From positions 3,472,001 to 3,536,000 of the forward strand of contig NC_079236.1 in NCBI RefSeq assembly GCF_028502605.1: DNA of 64,000 bases. The letters run 5' to 3'. Positions 42,956 to 54,596 of this stretch are shown one piece after another. Each line of letters opens with the position of its first letter. Position 1 is the first letter of the stretch. Source of the stretch: Trichoderma breve (Eukaryota > Ascomycota > Sordariomycetes > Hypocreales > Hypocreaceae). The notes below the pieces were generated by a model. It was given only the letters and a program-made list of their open reading frames with translations, did not search any database and was not told where the DNA came from. Both the position numbers and the translations under genes were made by a program.

Positions 42956-45236
42956 AACACAGGAGTGTGTTGTTAATAAGGCCCAAAGACGATGTGCAAA
43001 GGGGCATAAAAAGTAATGATAATTTCTGTTTTTTTTTTTTACGACTGGGCGTTTTTGGGGATATCCATGAACAAAGGTTGCGTCTTGGATGTCATGACGA
43101 AGGCAGGACGGAGAGCCTAGAGCTCAGGCGGGTGGCGTTTCTTTGTTTTTTTTTCTTTGTCTATTTCAAAGAGGATTGGCACAAGGCCGGAATGCAGGCT
43201 ATGAATTTCTTGCGCTTTTCTCTTTTTTTCTTTGTTAAAAAGCAGTACTCCTTTTTAGTGTTTCCTTTTTGGTCAAGATCTTGTTTCGATGGTCTAGGAG
43301 TTGTAAGAATACGGAGGGGGGAGGGCACAATGATGATATCCATATCAATTTTTAGTTATTTTTTAGGGTGCGTTTCGAGCGTGCGCCTTTTCTGTTTATG
43401 ACTCATAGAATTTTTTTATTCTTTTATTTGTTTTCTTCAGTTGTTGTACCTTGTGAAGCTACTTCTTCTTTTGTAATCGTGTCGTGTGTGATTTGGCTTG
43501 TATCAAGGGGCGTTTTGGGAGGCAACAAAACGCTAGGCAGTGTAATGCGTGTTTACTGCGTTTCAAGTTGGTGAGGCGGAAAGGGAATGAATGGAATCGA
43601 ATGGGATGGAAAGGGATTACAAAAATCACTGGACGCTAATAAACACAGAGAAAATGTTGAACCGGAAAAATGGATACAACTTCACATCCAATAGCGACTT
43701 GTACCTAGGTATGTTGAACAGAAAAGCTTCGAGTTAGTAGGTGAGCCTGGGAATCACATGTTACTGCAAATGGTAGGTGGTTGCATTTTCCGAGCTTGAC
43801 GCAGCTTATTTGATAGGCAAAGGCAAGGGAGGGATATGCACATGTAAGCTGCCGGCTGGGCTGGCATTTTGGTTAATTGGATGCGTTAGGTTGGGTTTCT
43901 TTTTTTGGCAGAGTGGAGATTTGGGGAGGGAAAGAAGCAGTGCATGACTGTGCAGTATCTTGTCACTTGTTTGGCGTGTGAATATTGAAAAGTGGTGAGA
44001 TTGGTTGGCTGTTGATGGAGGGTGTTTGATGCTGCTTAGGGGTCGAGCTGAGAGATTATGAGTACTTGTGTAGGCCATCTATTAACACGAGGATATAATG
44101 TACTTCGCAATAGTAGTAGGCAGCAGTGGAATGTTTTTAAAATTGAATATCCTCTTCTCACGCGGTGGCCTAAAAGAGCTGCAGCATCGTGTGAATCGGT
44201 ACCTAATGAGTACGAGTAATATCCAATGGAACCATGGAAAGCAACAGGCACCAGCACGCATTGAGCCTTTGGGCAGCTGTTTTGGGCCTCAAAAACAAAA
44301 CAGCTCAAGCTAACACTAACATCCCATTGATCCCGTCTCAGCTTTTGATTGCCGCCCTTGATGCCAATCCCCGTCCAATTTATCTTAAGCGAGTGCCTCA
44401 TCTGGCCTAAGCCCGCTAATTCTATTTTTCTCCATTTGCCTGGCCGCATGTAATCCATGTAAATTTGATCCAATCTTTTTGGGGGGCGCTCGTGACGTCT
44501 TGTCAGAAGGGAAAAAAACCGCTGATGGGACACAAACACAGACAGGCGCCATCCACTGAGTGTCATCCGTCCGTCCATGATTTTCGCCCCTCCCCGCCGC
44601 CGTCTGAAATGACAGCACCGCAACCTCACCTTTTTTGCCCTACCTCTTGCATTCTCTCTCCCTCTCGCCATCACACGAAATCTGGTGCATTCTTTGCCAG
44701 CTTCCAACTTGAGACATTGCCATTCATCGTTACAACAAGAAACAACATACACACAGAGAGAGCCCGGGATTTTCTTCATTTTACCCTTTGGATCTAGCGG
44801 CACTATTGAATTTCCAGTAATTGCTTGCACAAGCTATCCAACTATCCTGGACCCTGGATCGGCCGCTAAGGCTTCCCCCCAGTAAAAGAGGCGACAAGCA
44901 CCGCAACAGCTTCTCTCCCCCGTCCATCGTTATGCCCCTCGGCTGTGTCTAGGGTTGGGTTTTGGGTTTTGCATTCCTCTGGATTTTTTTGAGTCACGTC
45001 AGCGCTGCTCTTTTTTTGCATCATCTTCTTGTCGCGACACGAAGTAAAGACACCCTGACAAAGGCGGAGAAAAACGACAAGATCGACATCGACAAACGTC
45101 ATCGACTTCGAGAGCGGTAATCGACAGCGACAAGTGACTCGACTCGACTCCGACAGAGAGACACAAGAGTCTGGGCGAGAGAGAGAGAGACTCAGAGACA
45201 AGACAGACGGGAGCCTCGGTGGCCTGTTCGAGGAGG
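42956..45236. other. Intergenic, cdc11 3' region and TBC promoter
   Basis: The 2.3-kb spacer starts with T-rich runs (43030-43260) that fit cdc11 3' untranslated sequence. Near the right end (45174-45192) a GA repeat precedes the TBC gene start. A 264-codon minus-strand open frame at 44036-44830 lacks an ATG at its beginning and protein-like composition, and is not annotated. Confidence 0.5.
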
Positions 45237-48200
45237 ATGGACTTGTCCGACTCCGTCCCTGTGGCTCCTCCGTTAGAACGATCCGTCTCGCAGCAGAGCA
45301 ACGTCTCGTATCGCTCCCATCGCAGCATCCGCACCGGCAAGAACCGCGCGTTCCTCAACCACAATCATCACCACCTCAGCAGCTCCGCCAGTAGCATTGC
45401 CGAGAGCGACAAGTCCCTCACCAGCTTCCCCAGCTTCTCGCCCGAGCTGCCCGGCACCGACCGCTTCGGCGATGACAACGCAGACCACAACCAGCTGCAC
45501 GCCGCCATCCGCCAGCCCGACAGGACGGCCCGCGTCAAGGAGCTGAGCGGCGTGGGCTCGTCCATCGTCGACAGCCTGACCTGGCGCAACTCGGCGCGCG
45601 AGGCCCTGTTTGAGGATGCGCCGCTGTCGCAAACCGTACCCGGTGCGCTACATAAAGCCGATGACAAGCACCTGGAGCGACTGATTGCGAGACACGGCGC
45701 CGTGACCCTGGTGAGGCAGATCGCGGGCGACCTTGCGCAGAGAGACGCACAGATAGCGACTCTGCGGCGGCGGGCGGATGAGCGCGAGAGGGCGCTGAGA
45801 AAGATTATACGCGAGTGTGGACTGTCCAGCCTGGAGCTGGAGACGAGGCTGCGGGTGGTGGAGGCGGAACTACGCAAAAACGGACACTTTCAAAGAGACG
45901 GCGGAGGACTCAGTGATTTGATGAGCGACGCCATGCGAGACACGGTGACGGAGGCTTCGGGCACGACCAGCAGTACGATTCGCGCGCACGCCAGCAGCGT
46001 CCCCTCGGCGTCGGGTGGTAGTCCCGAGAACACAAAGGCTGGCACGGTCAAGGGGTGGAAAGACTTTCTCTGGGGTGGTACGTCGAAAAAGACATCATCG
46101 TCCAACAGACCTACGGTGATACGATCGCACTCTAGCCTCGGCCAGCGACCACCGCTGCAGGACGACCTCTTCGACCCCCCGACGACTCCGACCACTACTG
46201 GCCCTGGTCAGAACTCTAGCCGGCCGTCCAGCATACACTCGGCCAACACTCCGGAGCGCAAATCAATCGCAAGCTTGACGCTGAGGCTCGTGGCTGGCGG
46301 CGCTGTCGCAAGTCGAGAGGCAGAGAGGGGACGTGCTGCGAGTAGTGCTGCCCGGACGGAGACAACCAGGGCCGCATCAGCTGCTAGTAACCAGACCAGT
46401 CGTTCATCCCGAGCCGTGTCTGTTGCCGGAGGCCCCAAAGCACTCATGGCCATGGGGAGATCCACGCCCACCGCTGCCTCGGCCAGCGCGAAACTGCAGA
46501 CCCAAGAGGTGCGAGGGAGCGGCTTGGGCAGCTCGCCTGGCGGATCTACCCTGCGTCCGGATAACTATGGACCCGTCGAGATGGACGCCATCCTGCCTCC
46601 AGAGTCTCAGCCTCCGACACTAACGCAGATGTACAACAACTACCCCAACAGCGAATATCTTACGGACCGATTTGGCTTCATCTATGACCAGCGGCGCAAG
46701 AAGCGGCAGCGAGAGGCTTCGCAAATGGCCCAAAACATCCGAAATGGCGATCGCAGAGAAATGATTGGAAACGGCAACAGGACGGGCATCTCGCCTAATA
46801 TGCTGGGCGATCCGCCGAGCCCCAAGATGAGCGTGTCTAGTGACCCCCGGCCTGGGAGCCCCAGCTCTCAAGAGGAGAGAGCCTCGGGTGAAGAAAAGGC
46901 GAAGCGCTGGCAAGACTACCTGAAGATTGCGACGTTTCCCACAGAGTTGCTGAGCCACACGCCTGGTATAAGTGCCACGGCCGTGTCTGTGACCGAGGGC
47001 ACTGACGATCGAGCAAGCACTACGTCCAGCCAACGGCTGGTTGAGCGCTCAGCCCGATCGCCTGCGATAACGCCGACGGAGTCAGGACTTGTTCCCTTGG
47101 CAAGCACTACGACGGCCGTCGACAATGAAACTACGGTCACTCAGCCACCGTCGGAGCAGCAGGACTCGACTTTTGGAACCCTCGTCAAGGAAGATGCTGA
47201 GCCCGTCAAGCTGCTTCTTCAGCAGCTGAGTGACTTGCACGACTCCCTTCAACGAGACAAAACTACACAATGGAACGAATTTTTGCGTAAAGTCAGGGCA
47301 GAGAGGCATCGTGAAGGTGAAGCCGCCATAGCTGCAGCCACGGCGGCGGCAGAAGCTCGGTTTGAGAGTCCAGGCATCATTCTGCCAGAGGCCCGGGTTG
47401 CAGACGGTGAAATGATTGGCATTTCTAATCTGGGCAACAAGGGCAAGGTCGGGCGGGCCAAGTGGAACGGGTTCAAGACGCTGGTGCTCGGCGGTATCCC
47501 CGTGCTGTATCGCGCCAAAGTGTGGTCCGAGTGCTCAGGGGCAACGGCGCTGCGCATCCCCGGCTATTATGAGGGACTTGTATCTCAGAGCGGCGAAGAC
47601 GACGATGCTGCGGTTGTGAGCCAGATCAAGATGGACATTAACCGGACGCTGACGGACAACATCTTCTTTCGAAAGGGCCCGGGGGTACAAAAGCTCAATG
47701 AGGTGCTCTTGGCGTACTCGCGACGGAACAAGGACGTGGGTTATTGCCAGGGGATGAATCTGATTGCGGCCAATATCCTGCTCATTACGCCGTCGGCGGA
47801 AGAAGCCTTTTGGATTCTGGCGTCGATTATCGAAAACATTCTCCCTCACGGCTACTACGACCATTCGCTGATATCCTCGCGGGCCGACCAGCAGGTCCTT
47901 CGGCAATATGTCCGCACGGTGCTCCCCAAACTGTCGGCGCATCTCGACTCGCTGTCTGTTGAGCTCGAGGCCCTGACGTTTCAATGGTTCCTCTCTGTCT
48001 TTACGGACTGCCTGTGCGCTGAGGCGCTCTTCCGGGTGTGGGACGTGGTGCTGTGTACCAATGACGGAAGCACGTTTCTCTTCCAGGTTGCGCTGGCCCT
48101 GCTCAAGCTCAACGAGAGCAATTTATTACAATGCGACACGCCAGCGGGGGTTTACACTTATATCAACCACCACATGACGGAACATGCCATTAGCATTGAC

Positions 48201-48395
48201 GGATTGATTCAGGCGAGCGAGGGGCTGAGGAAGGTTGTTCGAAGGGAAGACGTTGAGCAGCGTCGGGCAAAGGCGATTCAAGCTGAGAAAGATATGCATG
48301 CTGGATCGAACAGGACAGAGACGGATGCTGTGTCGACTAATACGGATGCGACGGAGACTGGGGATGTTGATGAGGGTGATGAGGATTCGAGCTGA
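45237..48395 (+). CDS. TBC-domain Rab GTPase-activating protein
   Basis: Single exon, 1052 residues from the ATG at 45237 (MDLSDSVPV). A coiled segment with LARRH-like helices (RQIAGDLAQRDAQIATLRRR) lies at about residues 150-200. The TBC domain covers about 740-1000, starting at WNGFKTLVLGGIPVLYR. Both catalytic fingers are present: the arginine finger in IKMDINRT (R803) and the glutamine finger in YCQGMN (Q838), so an active GAP is expected. Between them and the N-terminus is Ser/Thr-rich disorder. Family knowledge: TBC proteins accelerate GTP hydrolysis on Rab GTPases and control membrane traffic; the Rab partner cannot be read here. The TBC core resembles the Msb3/Gyp-type group. It converges with the enoyl-CoA gene. 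Confidence 0.92.
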   Translation: MDLSDSVPVAPPLERSVSQQSNVSYRSHRSIRTGKNRAFLNHNHHHLSSSASSIAESDKSLTSFPSFSPELPGTDRFGDDNADHNQLHAAIRQPDRTARVKELSGVGSSIVDSLTWRNSAREALFEDAPLSQTVPGALHKADDKHLERLIARHGAVTLVRQIAGDLAQRDAQIATLRRRADERERALRKIIRECGLSSLELETRLRVVEAELRKNGHFQRDGGGLSDLMSDAMRDTVTEASGTTSSTIRAHASSVPSASGGSPENTKAGTVKGWKDFLWGGTSKKTSSSNRPTVIRSHSSLGQRPPLQDDLFDPPTTPTTTGPGQNSSRPSSIHSANTPERKSIASLTLRLVAGGAVASREAERGRAASSAARTETTRAASAASNQTSRSSRAVSVAGGPKALMAMGRSTPTAASASAKLQTQEVRGSGLGSSPGGSTLRPDNYGPVEMDAILPPESQPPTLTQMYNNYPNSEYLTDRFGFIYDQRRKKRQREASQMAQNIRNGDRREMIGNGNRTGISPNMLGDPPSPKMSVSSDPRPGSPSSQEERASGEEKAKRWQDYLKIATFPTELLSHTPGISATAVSVTEGTDDRASTTSSQRLVERSARSPAITPTESGLVPLASTTTAVDNETTVTQPPSEQQDSTFGTLVKEDAEPVKLLLQQLSDLHDSLQRDKTTQWNEFLRKVRAERHREGEAAIAAATAAAEARFESPGIILPEARVADGEMIGISNLGNKGKVGRAKWNGFKTLVLGGIPVLYRAKVWSECSGATALRIPGYYEGLVSQSGEDDDAAVVSQIKMDINRTLTDNIFFRKGPGVQKLNEVLLAYSRRNKDVGYCQGMNLIAANILLITPSAEEAFWILASIIENILPHGYYDHSLISSRADQQVLRQYVRTVLPKLSAHLDSLSVELEALTFQWFLSVFTDCLCAEALFRVWDVVLCTNDGSTFLFQVALALLKLNESNLLQCDTPAGVYTYINHHMTEHAISIDGLIQASEGLRKVVRREDVEQRRAKAIQAEKDMHAGSNRTETDAVSTNTDATETGDVDEGDEDSS

Positions 48396-48978
48396 GGAGT
48401 CATGACAGTGGCCATGGAAACACACTGCATGGGGATATAAATTGTTCAGGGAGTAAGGAGCACGGAGATGAGCGAGACTGGAGCGAGTGTCGGGGAGTTG
48501 AACTGCTGTATACGCAGAAGCGCTGTCGGTGTTGGAATAGCGGAGGGGAAGAGAAGGCAATGTAGCGTGTGAAGTCAGGGTTGGAGCATGTTGAATATGA
48601 TACCCATCACAATGTAGCCAATGCTGCTTTTTCTTTTTTTCCTTTTTTTCCTTTGTCTCTATCAGTTATACTCTCTCTCTCTCATTAGATTTATCATTGG
48701 TTTGAGGGTGTAAGGGGGCGGAAATATTGAGTGTTTTTGGAAGGGATAGACTCTGGACTGATAACAAGATGGCTGGGGTTCTTACGTGTTTCGGCGTGTG
48801 TGAGTTTTGAGAGAGAATCAAGCATATTAGACAGGAATACAAAACGCAAACGACACAAGCTACAATGATTATCAGTTGGGCTCTGCTTTTATACAGTGAT
48901 GTCTGGTGTTATTCATTATACAGCCGATATATGGCCTCTCTAGTTTTATGTAGATATTTTCGTTCACTTCTTCATCCC
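48396..48978. other. Convergent 3' intergenic
   Basis: This 583-bp spacer separates two convergent stops. It contains T-rich tracts and a CT repeat near 48670-48684. No gene is supported. Confidence 0.6.
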
Positions 48979-49894
48979 TCACAGCTTCGCCTTGTTCTCC
49001 TTGCGCCACTGCTCAACAAACACCTTTCCAAACTCCTTCCTCTCCGCCGCAACTCTCTGATCATTCGCAAACCGTTCATTCTCCGCCTCCAACCCAGCGC
49101 CCTTCAACTCCCTCACCAAATCCTTGTACATTTCCGCCTTAATCGTGCCATACACACCCTTCTTGGGCTTCTCCAACAAATTCCTCTCCGTAATAAACTT
49201 AATCGCATCATCCACCCCGTTGGGACACAATCCGTCTGCGAGTCCGTCGGCAACGGCTTCCGCGCCGGTGAAGCGGTGGCCTTCGAGGGCGACTTTGCGG
49301 AAGATGCTGTTGGAGGGGAGTTTGGCGCGGAAGAGGGATGCCATGGGGGGTTGGAGGGCGGCGCCGAAGAGGACTTCGTTGAGGCAGAGAAAGCCCTTGG
49401 GCGAGGGGGCGAGGCGGTAGTCGTGGGCCATGGCGAGCATGAGGCCGCCGGCGTAGGTGTGACCGTTGAGGAGGGCGAGGGTTGGCATGGGGAAGCTGCG
49501 TGTTGATTTGTTAGTTGATCGGTTTATATATATATAGAGAGAGAGAGTATGTGTGAGTTAAGAAGAGGCATTCATACGTTAGGAGTCGGTTCCAGACAGA
49601 GTAAAACAGGGCCCAGAAGCCGGGCGTGTCAATGGCATGCTGCAGGTCGAGGCCGTTGCTGTAGAACTTGGGGATGGCGCTGGTGGTGATGAGGACGCCG
49701 GGCGGGTGGCCGCCGGACTCGAGGAGGTCGAGGGCGGCGAGGAGGGCCTTGCAGACGGCGGTGGTGAGGCGGTTGTCGGGCGGGGAGTTGAATGTGAGGA
49801 GGTAGATTGCGGGCTGGGACTCGGTGACGGTGATGGAGCCGCCGGGATGGGGGCCCAGGGGGGGGATGGGGACGGTGAAGAGGGTTTTGGACAT
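48979..49894 (-). CDS. Enoyl-CoA hydratase/isomerase family protein, peroxisomal type
   Basis: Exon 1 is 49578-49894 and exon 2 is 48979-49495, giving 277 residues, with the join in codon 106 (AC|C). The crotonase fold is shown by KFYSNGLDLQHA at about residues 76-87, the oxyanion region NGHTYAGGLMLAMAHDYRLA, and the acidic helix FLCLNEVLFGAALQPP. The C-terminus is K-A-K-L; A-K-L is a PTS1-like peroxisomal import signal. Family knowledge: such proteins act in fatty-acid beta-oxidation, often as delta3,delta2-enoyl-CoA isomerases. The exact reaction cannot be fixed by eye. The start MSKTLFTVPIPPLG is the only ATG in the frame. Its promoter region is shared with alg2. Confidence 0.87.
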
Positions 49895-50590
49895 GTTGGA
49901 TATATGAGTGTTGGTGATGAGATATAGACTGAGATGAGATCAGATGAGATGGAGATGACGGAGATGAAAAGGAATGGAATGAGTGATTGTGGAGATGATG
50001 GGGTCTGGGGTATTATATAAAAGAAGTTGAAATAAAGTCATATGTAAGATTTATCCTTTTGACAGTTGATGCTGACGATAGGAAAACGTTGAAATGTGAA
50101 AGGGCGAGACGGCAACGCGGTAAAGCCCGTTTACGTGATGAGCCTCGGCATCTGCGCGCCGATATGGGGAAACGGGCTTGGATGGATTTTGGCTGGTAAG
50201 GCTGATGCTGTGTTTGCTCGGGACAAGTAACGGCATGCGGCGGGATGTGACAAGAGAGAGAAAGAGACTGGTTTCGGTACGGTTATTGTGATTATTAAAC
50301 ACGGAATGGCATGTCATTTGGATGGGGCTGTTTGTTGTGTCAGTCACATGTAATTTGATGGACTGAATGGATTGAAGCTCTCTACAGTAATGGGGTCCCA
50401 AGGTACGTACTGCATCAGCTAGACGTACAACGCTAACCCTTCTCCAGCCTAGCCCCATCTACCCCACAATGTACCTGTTATCAGCTGTTTGAAGCTCCTC
50501 CAAAAAAGCTCCGCAACTCAACTTGGCCACTTCTCGCAGCTTCAATCTCCAAACGAACGTCGCTCCATAAACACAAACCTGCTGCCCGCC
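49895..50590. promoter_or_regulatory. Bidirectional promoter, enoyl-CoA gene / alg2
   Basis: This 696-bp spacer separates divergent starts. It includes a GA-rich tract near 49918-49970 and a short upstream ORF before alg2, listed separately. Confidence 0.6.
50469..50492 (+). promoter_or_regulatory. Short upstream ORF in the alg2 leader
   Basis: ATG at 50469 opens a seven-codon frame (MYLLSAV) closed by TGA at 50490-50492, 98 bp before the alg2 ATG. An A at -3 gives a reasonable start context. If the transcript begins upstream, it could damp Alg2 translation. The transcription start is unknown. Confidence 0.5.
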
Positions 50591-52133
50591 ATGTCGCCGC
50601 AAGGAGACGTGCAGAACCCTATATCGGGCACGCCTCAGGGCACAGTTGTGTTTTTCCATCCGGATTTGGGGATTGGCGGCGCCGAGAGGCTGGTTGTCGA
50701 TGCGGCGGTTGGGCTGCAGGAGCAGGGACACCATGTGGTCATTTTCACAAACCACTGCGATCCGGGCCATTGCTTTGACGAGTGTCGTGATGGTGAGTAT
50801 TGCACACTGTCATTAAATATGTTACACTCTTCTTCTTCATAGACATGAACTCATCACCAATTCACAGGCACCCTCGATGTTCGTGTCCGCGGCGCATGGC
50901 CCATTCCCATGTCCATCCTCAACCGCCTCACCATCCTCTGCGCCATCCTGCGCCACCTCCAGCTCCTCGTCCAAATCACCCTCTCCGGCGAACTCCAAGC
51001 CCTCAAGCCCCGCGCCTTCATCGTCGACCAGCTCTCCGCCGGCCTGCCCCTTATGCGCTTCCTCTACCCCGACACGCCGATTCTCTTCTACTGCCACTTT
51101 CCCGATCTCCTGCTTGCCCAGGGTCGGCAGTCGGCGCTCAAGAGGCTGTATAGGGTGCCGTTTGATTGGATTGAGGAGTGGTCCATGGGGTTTGCGCAGG
51201 CGGTGGCTGTGAATTCGGAGTTTACAAAGGGTGTTGTTGCGAGGACGTGGCCGAGGTTGAGGGAGAAGGTGGATACGAAGGTGGTGTATCCGTGTGTTGA
51301 TACGACTTTGAAGCAGGATGATGCTTCAGCTGAGGGCGATGTTTTTGGTAACGGCGACTACAAGATTATTCTCAGCATTAACCGGTTCGAGCGAAAGAAG
51401 GATATTGGATTGGCTGTCAAGGCGTTTGCTGCCATTCCCAAAGCGCAGCGCAGGGGAGTTCGTCTTGTTCTCGCAGGTATGTCACGTCTTCCCCTGCCAT
51501 CTCTTGTCAATCATATAGGACTAATCCATAAAAGGTGGCTACGATCACCGTGTTGCCGAAAACGTCGAATATCACGCCAAACTCCAACAACTCGCCTCTT
51601 CCCACTCTCTCAGCCACCACACCCTCACTTCCTTCGACGCCTCCTCCCTCTCTGCGATCCCAAGCGATGCCTCCGTCCTCTTCCTCCTTTCCATACCAAA
51701 CTCTATCAAGACATCGCTCCTCCGCGCGGCTCGCGTCTTAGTCTACACACCCTCCAACGAGCATTTCGGCATTGTGCCCCTCGAAGCCATGCTTTCTCGC
51801 GTGCCCGTTCTCGCTGCTAACACTGGTGGCCCCGTTGAGACGATACAAGATTCCAAGACTGGCTGGCTGCGTGATCCTGAGAATGTAGATGCTTGGTCCA
51901 GCGTTATGGGCGGTGTGCTTGACATGCCCGACAGCGATCTTCGTCGCATGGGTGCTGATGGTGAAGAACGTGTCCGATCTCTGTTTGGTCGCAAGAACAT
52001 GGCCTTGCGGTTGGAATCATCTTTAAACGAGATTCTTGCGAAAAAGCTGGCTAGGTCGTCTTTATTTGTCCCTATTGCGGTCATTGTTTCTTTGGCATTA
52101 GGTGCATTAGCTGTCTACGTGCAGTTACAATAG
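50591..52133 (+). CDS. alg2: Alpha-1,3/1,6-mannosyltransferase Alg2
   Basis: Exons 50591-50792, 50868-51476 and 51535-52133 give 469 residues with consistent phases. The N-terminus has the GT4-family donor fold motif [17 protein letters not shown] at residues ~23-39. The middle contains VYPCVDT and [17 protein letters not shown], with the glycosyltransferase family 4 C-terminal motif [19 protein letters not shown] (catalytic E-x7-E type) at about 350. Two hydrophobic stretches, near residues 95-115 and at the very C-terminus ([19 protein letters not shown]), fit ER membrane association. Family knowledge: Alg2 adds the second and third mannoses to dolichol-linked oligosaccharide on the cytosolic face of the ER. 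It is essential in yeast. The short upstream ORF may modulate translation. Confidence 0.93.
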
Positions 52134-52850
52134 GCATGCTGCTTTCTTTTGGTTTCTTTTTCATTTTGTGTTAGCTACGGCAATTTCGAGGCAATTTATG
52201 GACTTTTTGAGAAAAGGGGAGCGATTGATAGATACCTGTAAGATCATGGGATTGATAGATATAGACTGTTTCGCGGGAATAAACACACTTTTCATCATCT
52301 CTAAGCGCTTCAATTATCCGTGAGAAGGTATGTTTGGAAACCAAGTGCTGGTGTGTCTACATCTCCCCCCCCCCCCCCCCCCCCCTTTCTCGGCTCTTCT
52401 TCGACTTACATTGCATCCTTGGAGTATTATGCAGCAATCTCAAGCACTTCAGAGGTTAAAAACTCTCAATTGAAGAAATCGAGTACTACATACTTCTTTT
52501 CGTTTCACAATCAACCACATACTCGCACCTCAGCCAACACGTCTCGCCCAATCACCGTCTGTTTCTCATGTCCGTCATCTTGCAGCCGCATTCGGGGCAG
52601 GCACCAATAACAAACGCCTCGTCAAAGTTCCATCAATAGCAGTTTTGTGTAACTACTATGCGACATCATCTCCCCAATTCCCCCCCCCCTCACTTCTCGG
52701 CAGCCTGACCAAAGGGCCATTGTTTCCTTCATACACTGATTGGTTTTGTATATAGCCCAGTGAGTGATTTTAAGTTCTATATTGCGAGGAGTTAGAACTG
52801 ACAGAAAGTGACTTGCTGATTTAGTATCGATAGATCTTCACCTTGCAGCA
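52134..52850. other. Intergenic with poly-C tracts
   Basis: This 717-bp spacer contains a run of 21 C at 52365-52385 and a run of 10 C at 52680-52689. No gene is supported. It marks the left border of the second accessory locus. Confidence 0.6.
52365..52385. repeat. Poly-C run (21 bases)
   Basis: A pure homopolymer of 21 C residues; its length is prone to sequencing error and replication slippage. Confidence 0.85.
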
Positions 52851-54596
52851 ATGGCTTCTCCGCCAGATACGGCGAAAGATGCATCCACGCGGTCGGAGAA
52901 AGGAAATGGAGATGCCATTATGGAGTTCACGCAACTAATAGCAGAATATAGACAAGCAAAAGCAAAACAGGAGGAGCTAAACACTAAATTGCAATGCCAT
53001 GAGAGTCACCTACAATCAATAAGAGGGTTACGGGAGGCTGTGGAACGGCAAATGAAAGGACTTGAGAAGCGACAGAAGCAGCTGGTCGAAGAAGAAGACC
53101 ACCTCGTTCCAAAAAAGCACGAACTATTGATGGGTAGAACAAAGGCTAGGGATATTCAAGATGGTGCGCTTAAACAAATGCTACGAGTGCGGAAACTGTG
53201 TCGCAAATTGCCACTTGACGGATGCGAAGAAACCAAAACACTCTTTCGAGAGGCTGTGGAGGGCGGAGGCATGGCAGTCGTCAGGCTTCTTGTTGCAGTG
53301 ACGGCTATAAACAATGGTGAATGGTTACCGTTGATCACTGCGTCTAGCAGAGGGGATATCCGTACCGTTAGGAAACTTCTCTCCGCCGGAGCTGCAGCTG
53401 ATGGCATGGACAGCATATTTGGTCGGACCGCGCTCAGCTGGGCGAGCGCCGGCGGTAACAAAGCTGTCGTGCAACTTCTTCTCAACAAATCTGCAGATGT
53501 CAACTCGCAAGATAACGATGGATGGACGCCAATGCACTGGGCCTCGGAGAGAGGACATGAAGATGTAGTACGCCTTCTGCTTGATAGAGGCGCCCAGATT
53601 GGCTATCGAAAGACACTTCGCGGCCATTGTCAATCCATCAGTACCTTGGTCTTCTCTCCTGGCTCAGAGTTCATAGCAACAGGCTCGCACGAGGGCGTCA
53701 TCGAGATCTGGGATACCGCAACAGGCGAGTGCCAATAAACTCTGCAACATCCAGATCTCACGATATCACCACTGAGACCCGGAATGCCACCTCAGGCCAT
53801 GGTCGACAGGGGAAATATCGTTCGCTCAATCATCTTTACGCATGGCTCGCGGTTGGTGATTTCTGGATCAAGCAATAGTTCTATCGCAGTCTGGAGCAGG
53901 AAAACAGGAGACTGTCAACGAATATTGCAGGGTCATACAAATTATGTCCAAACATTGGCCTCATCGCATAATTCTAAGCTAATAGTATCAGGATCAAGCG
54001 ATAAGACCATACAGATATGGGAGAGTGAAACAGGCACATGTCAAAGAACACTGCAGGGTTATGATGACTGCGTTTTTGTAGTGGTTTTTTCTCATGACTC
54101 AAAGCGGATTGCCTCGGGCGGATTCGACGGACATGTCAAGATCTGGAACAGCGGGACGGGAGAATGCCTTCAGACGCTGAGGGGCTGGCGAGAGGAGGAA
54201 GTATTTACATTGGCCTTCTCGCATGACTCAACGCGCATAGTATCGGGCTTGAACAACAACATCATCAAGATCTGGGACATAACGACCGGGCGGCGTCCTC
54301 TACAGATCATGTGCCATGATGACGATGTCAATATGGTGGCTTTTTCGCCTGACTCCAAGTTGGTGGTATCGAGGTCGAACAAGAATGTTATTTACGTCTG
54401 GGATAGTACAACAGGCAAGTGTTTGAGGAAAATACAAGGCACTGATGCTTCCCCCGGTAAGATGGCCTGGTCGAAGGACTTGAAGTTTATAGCTTCGTCT
54501 TCATATGACATAGGCACAAGGGGGGTTGTAATAGTGAAGCTATGGGATGATTTCGTGCTTAGCAGTGTTGTCTGCCCTCACGGAAACCACATTTAG
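52851..54596 (+). pseudogene. Coiled-coil / ankyrin / WD40 protein, broken by a premature stop
   Basis: One frame runs from the ATG at 52851 to the stop at 54596, interrupted only by TAA at 53736-53738. The first part (295 residues) has a coiled coil at about 30-110, ankyrin repeats at about 160-255 ([19 protein letters not shown], then [17 protein letters not shown]), and the first WD40 blade. The second part has six more blades, ending in VKLWDDF. The stop falls directly after GTGEC-Q-type blade ends, where relatives have a Gln (CAA), so CAA to TAA is the likely change. It is a paralogue of the neighbour at 55547, without its HET domain. It could instead be two proteins: an ATG at 53784 would start the second. 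No NACHT or NB-ARC nucleotide-binding domain is seen. Confidence 0.78.

Noticed and set aside
44036..44830. 264-codon open frame on the minus strand
   Set aside because: It begins with a non-ATG codon, overlaps the TBC promoter and cdc11 3' side, and its composition shows no domain or protein-like pattern. Treated as chance.
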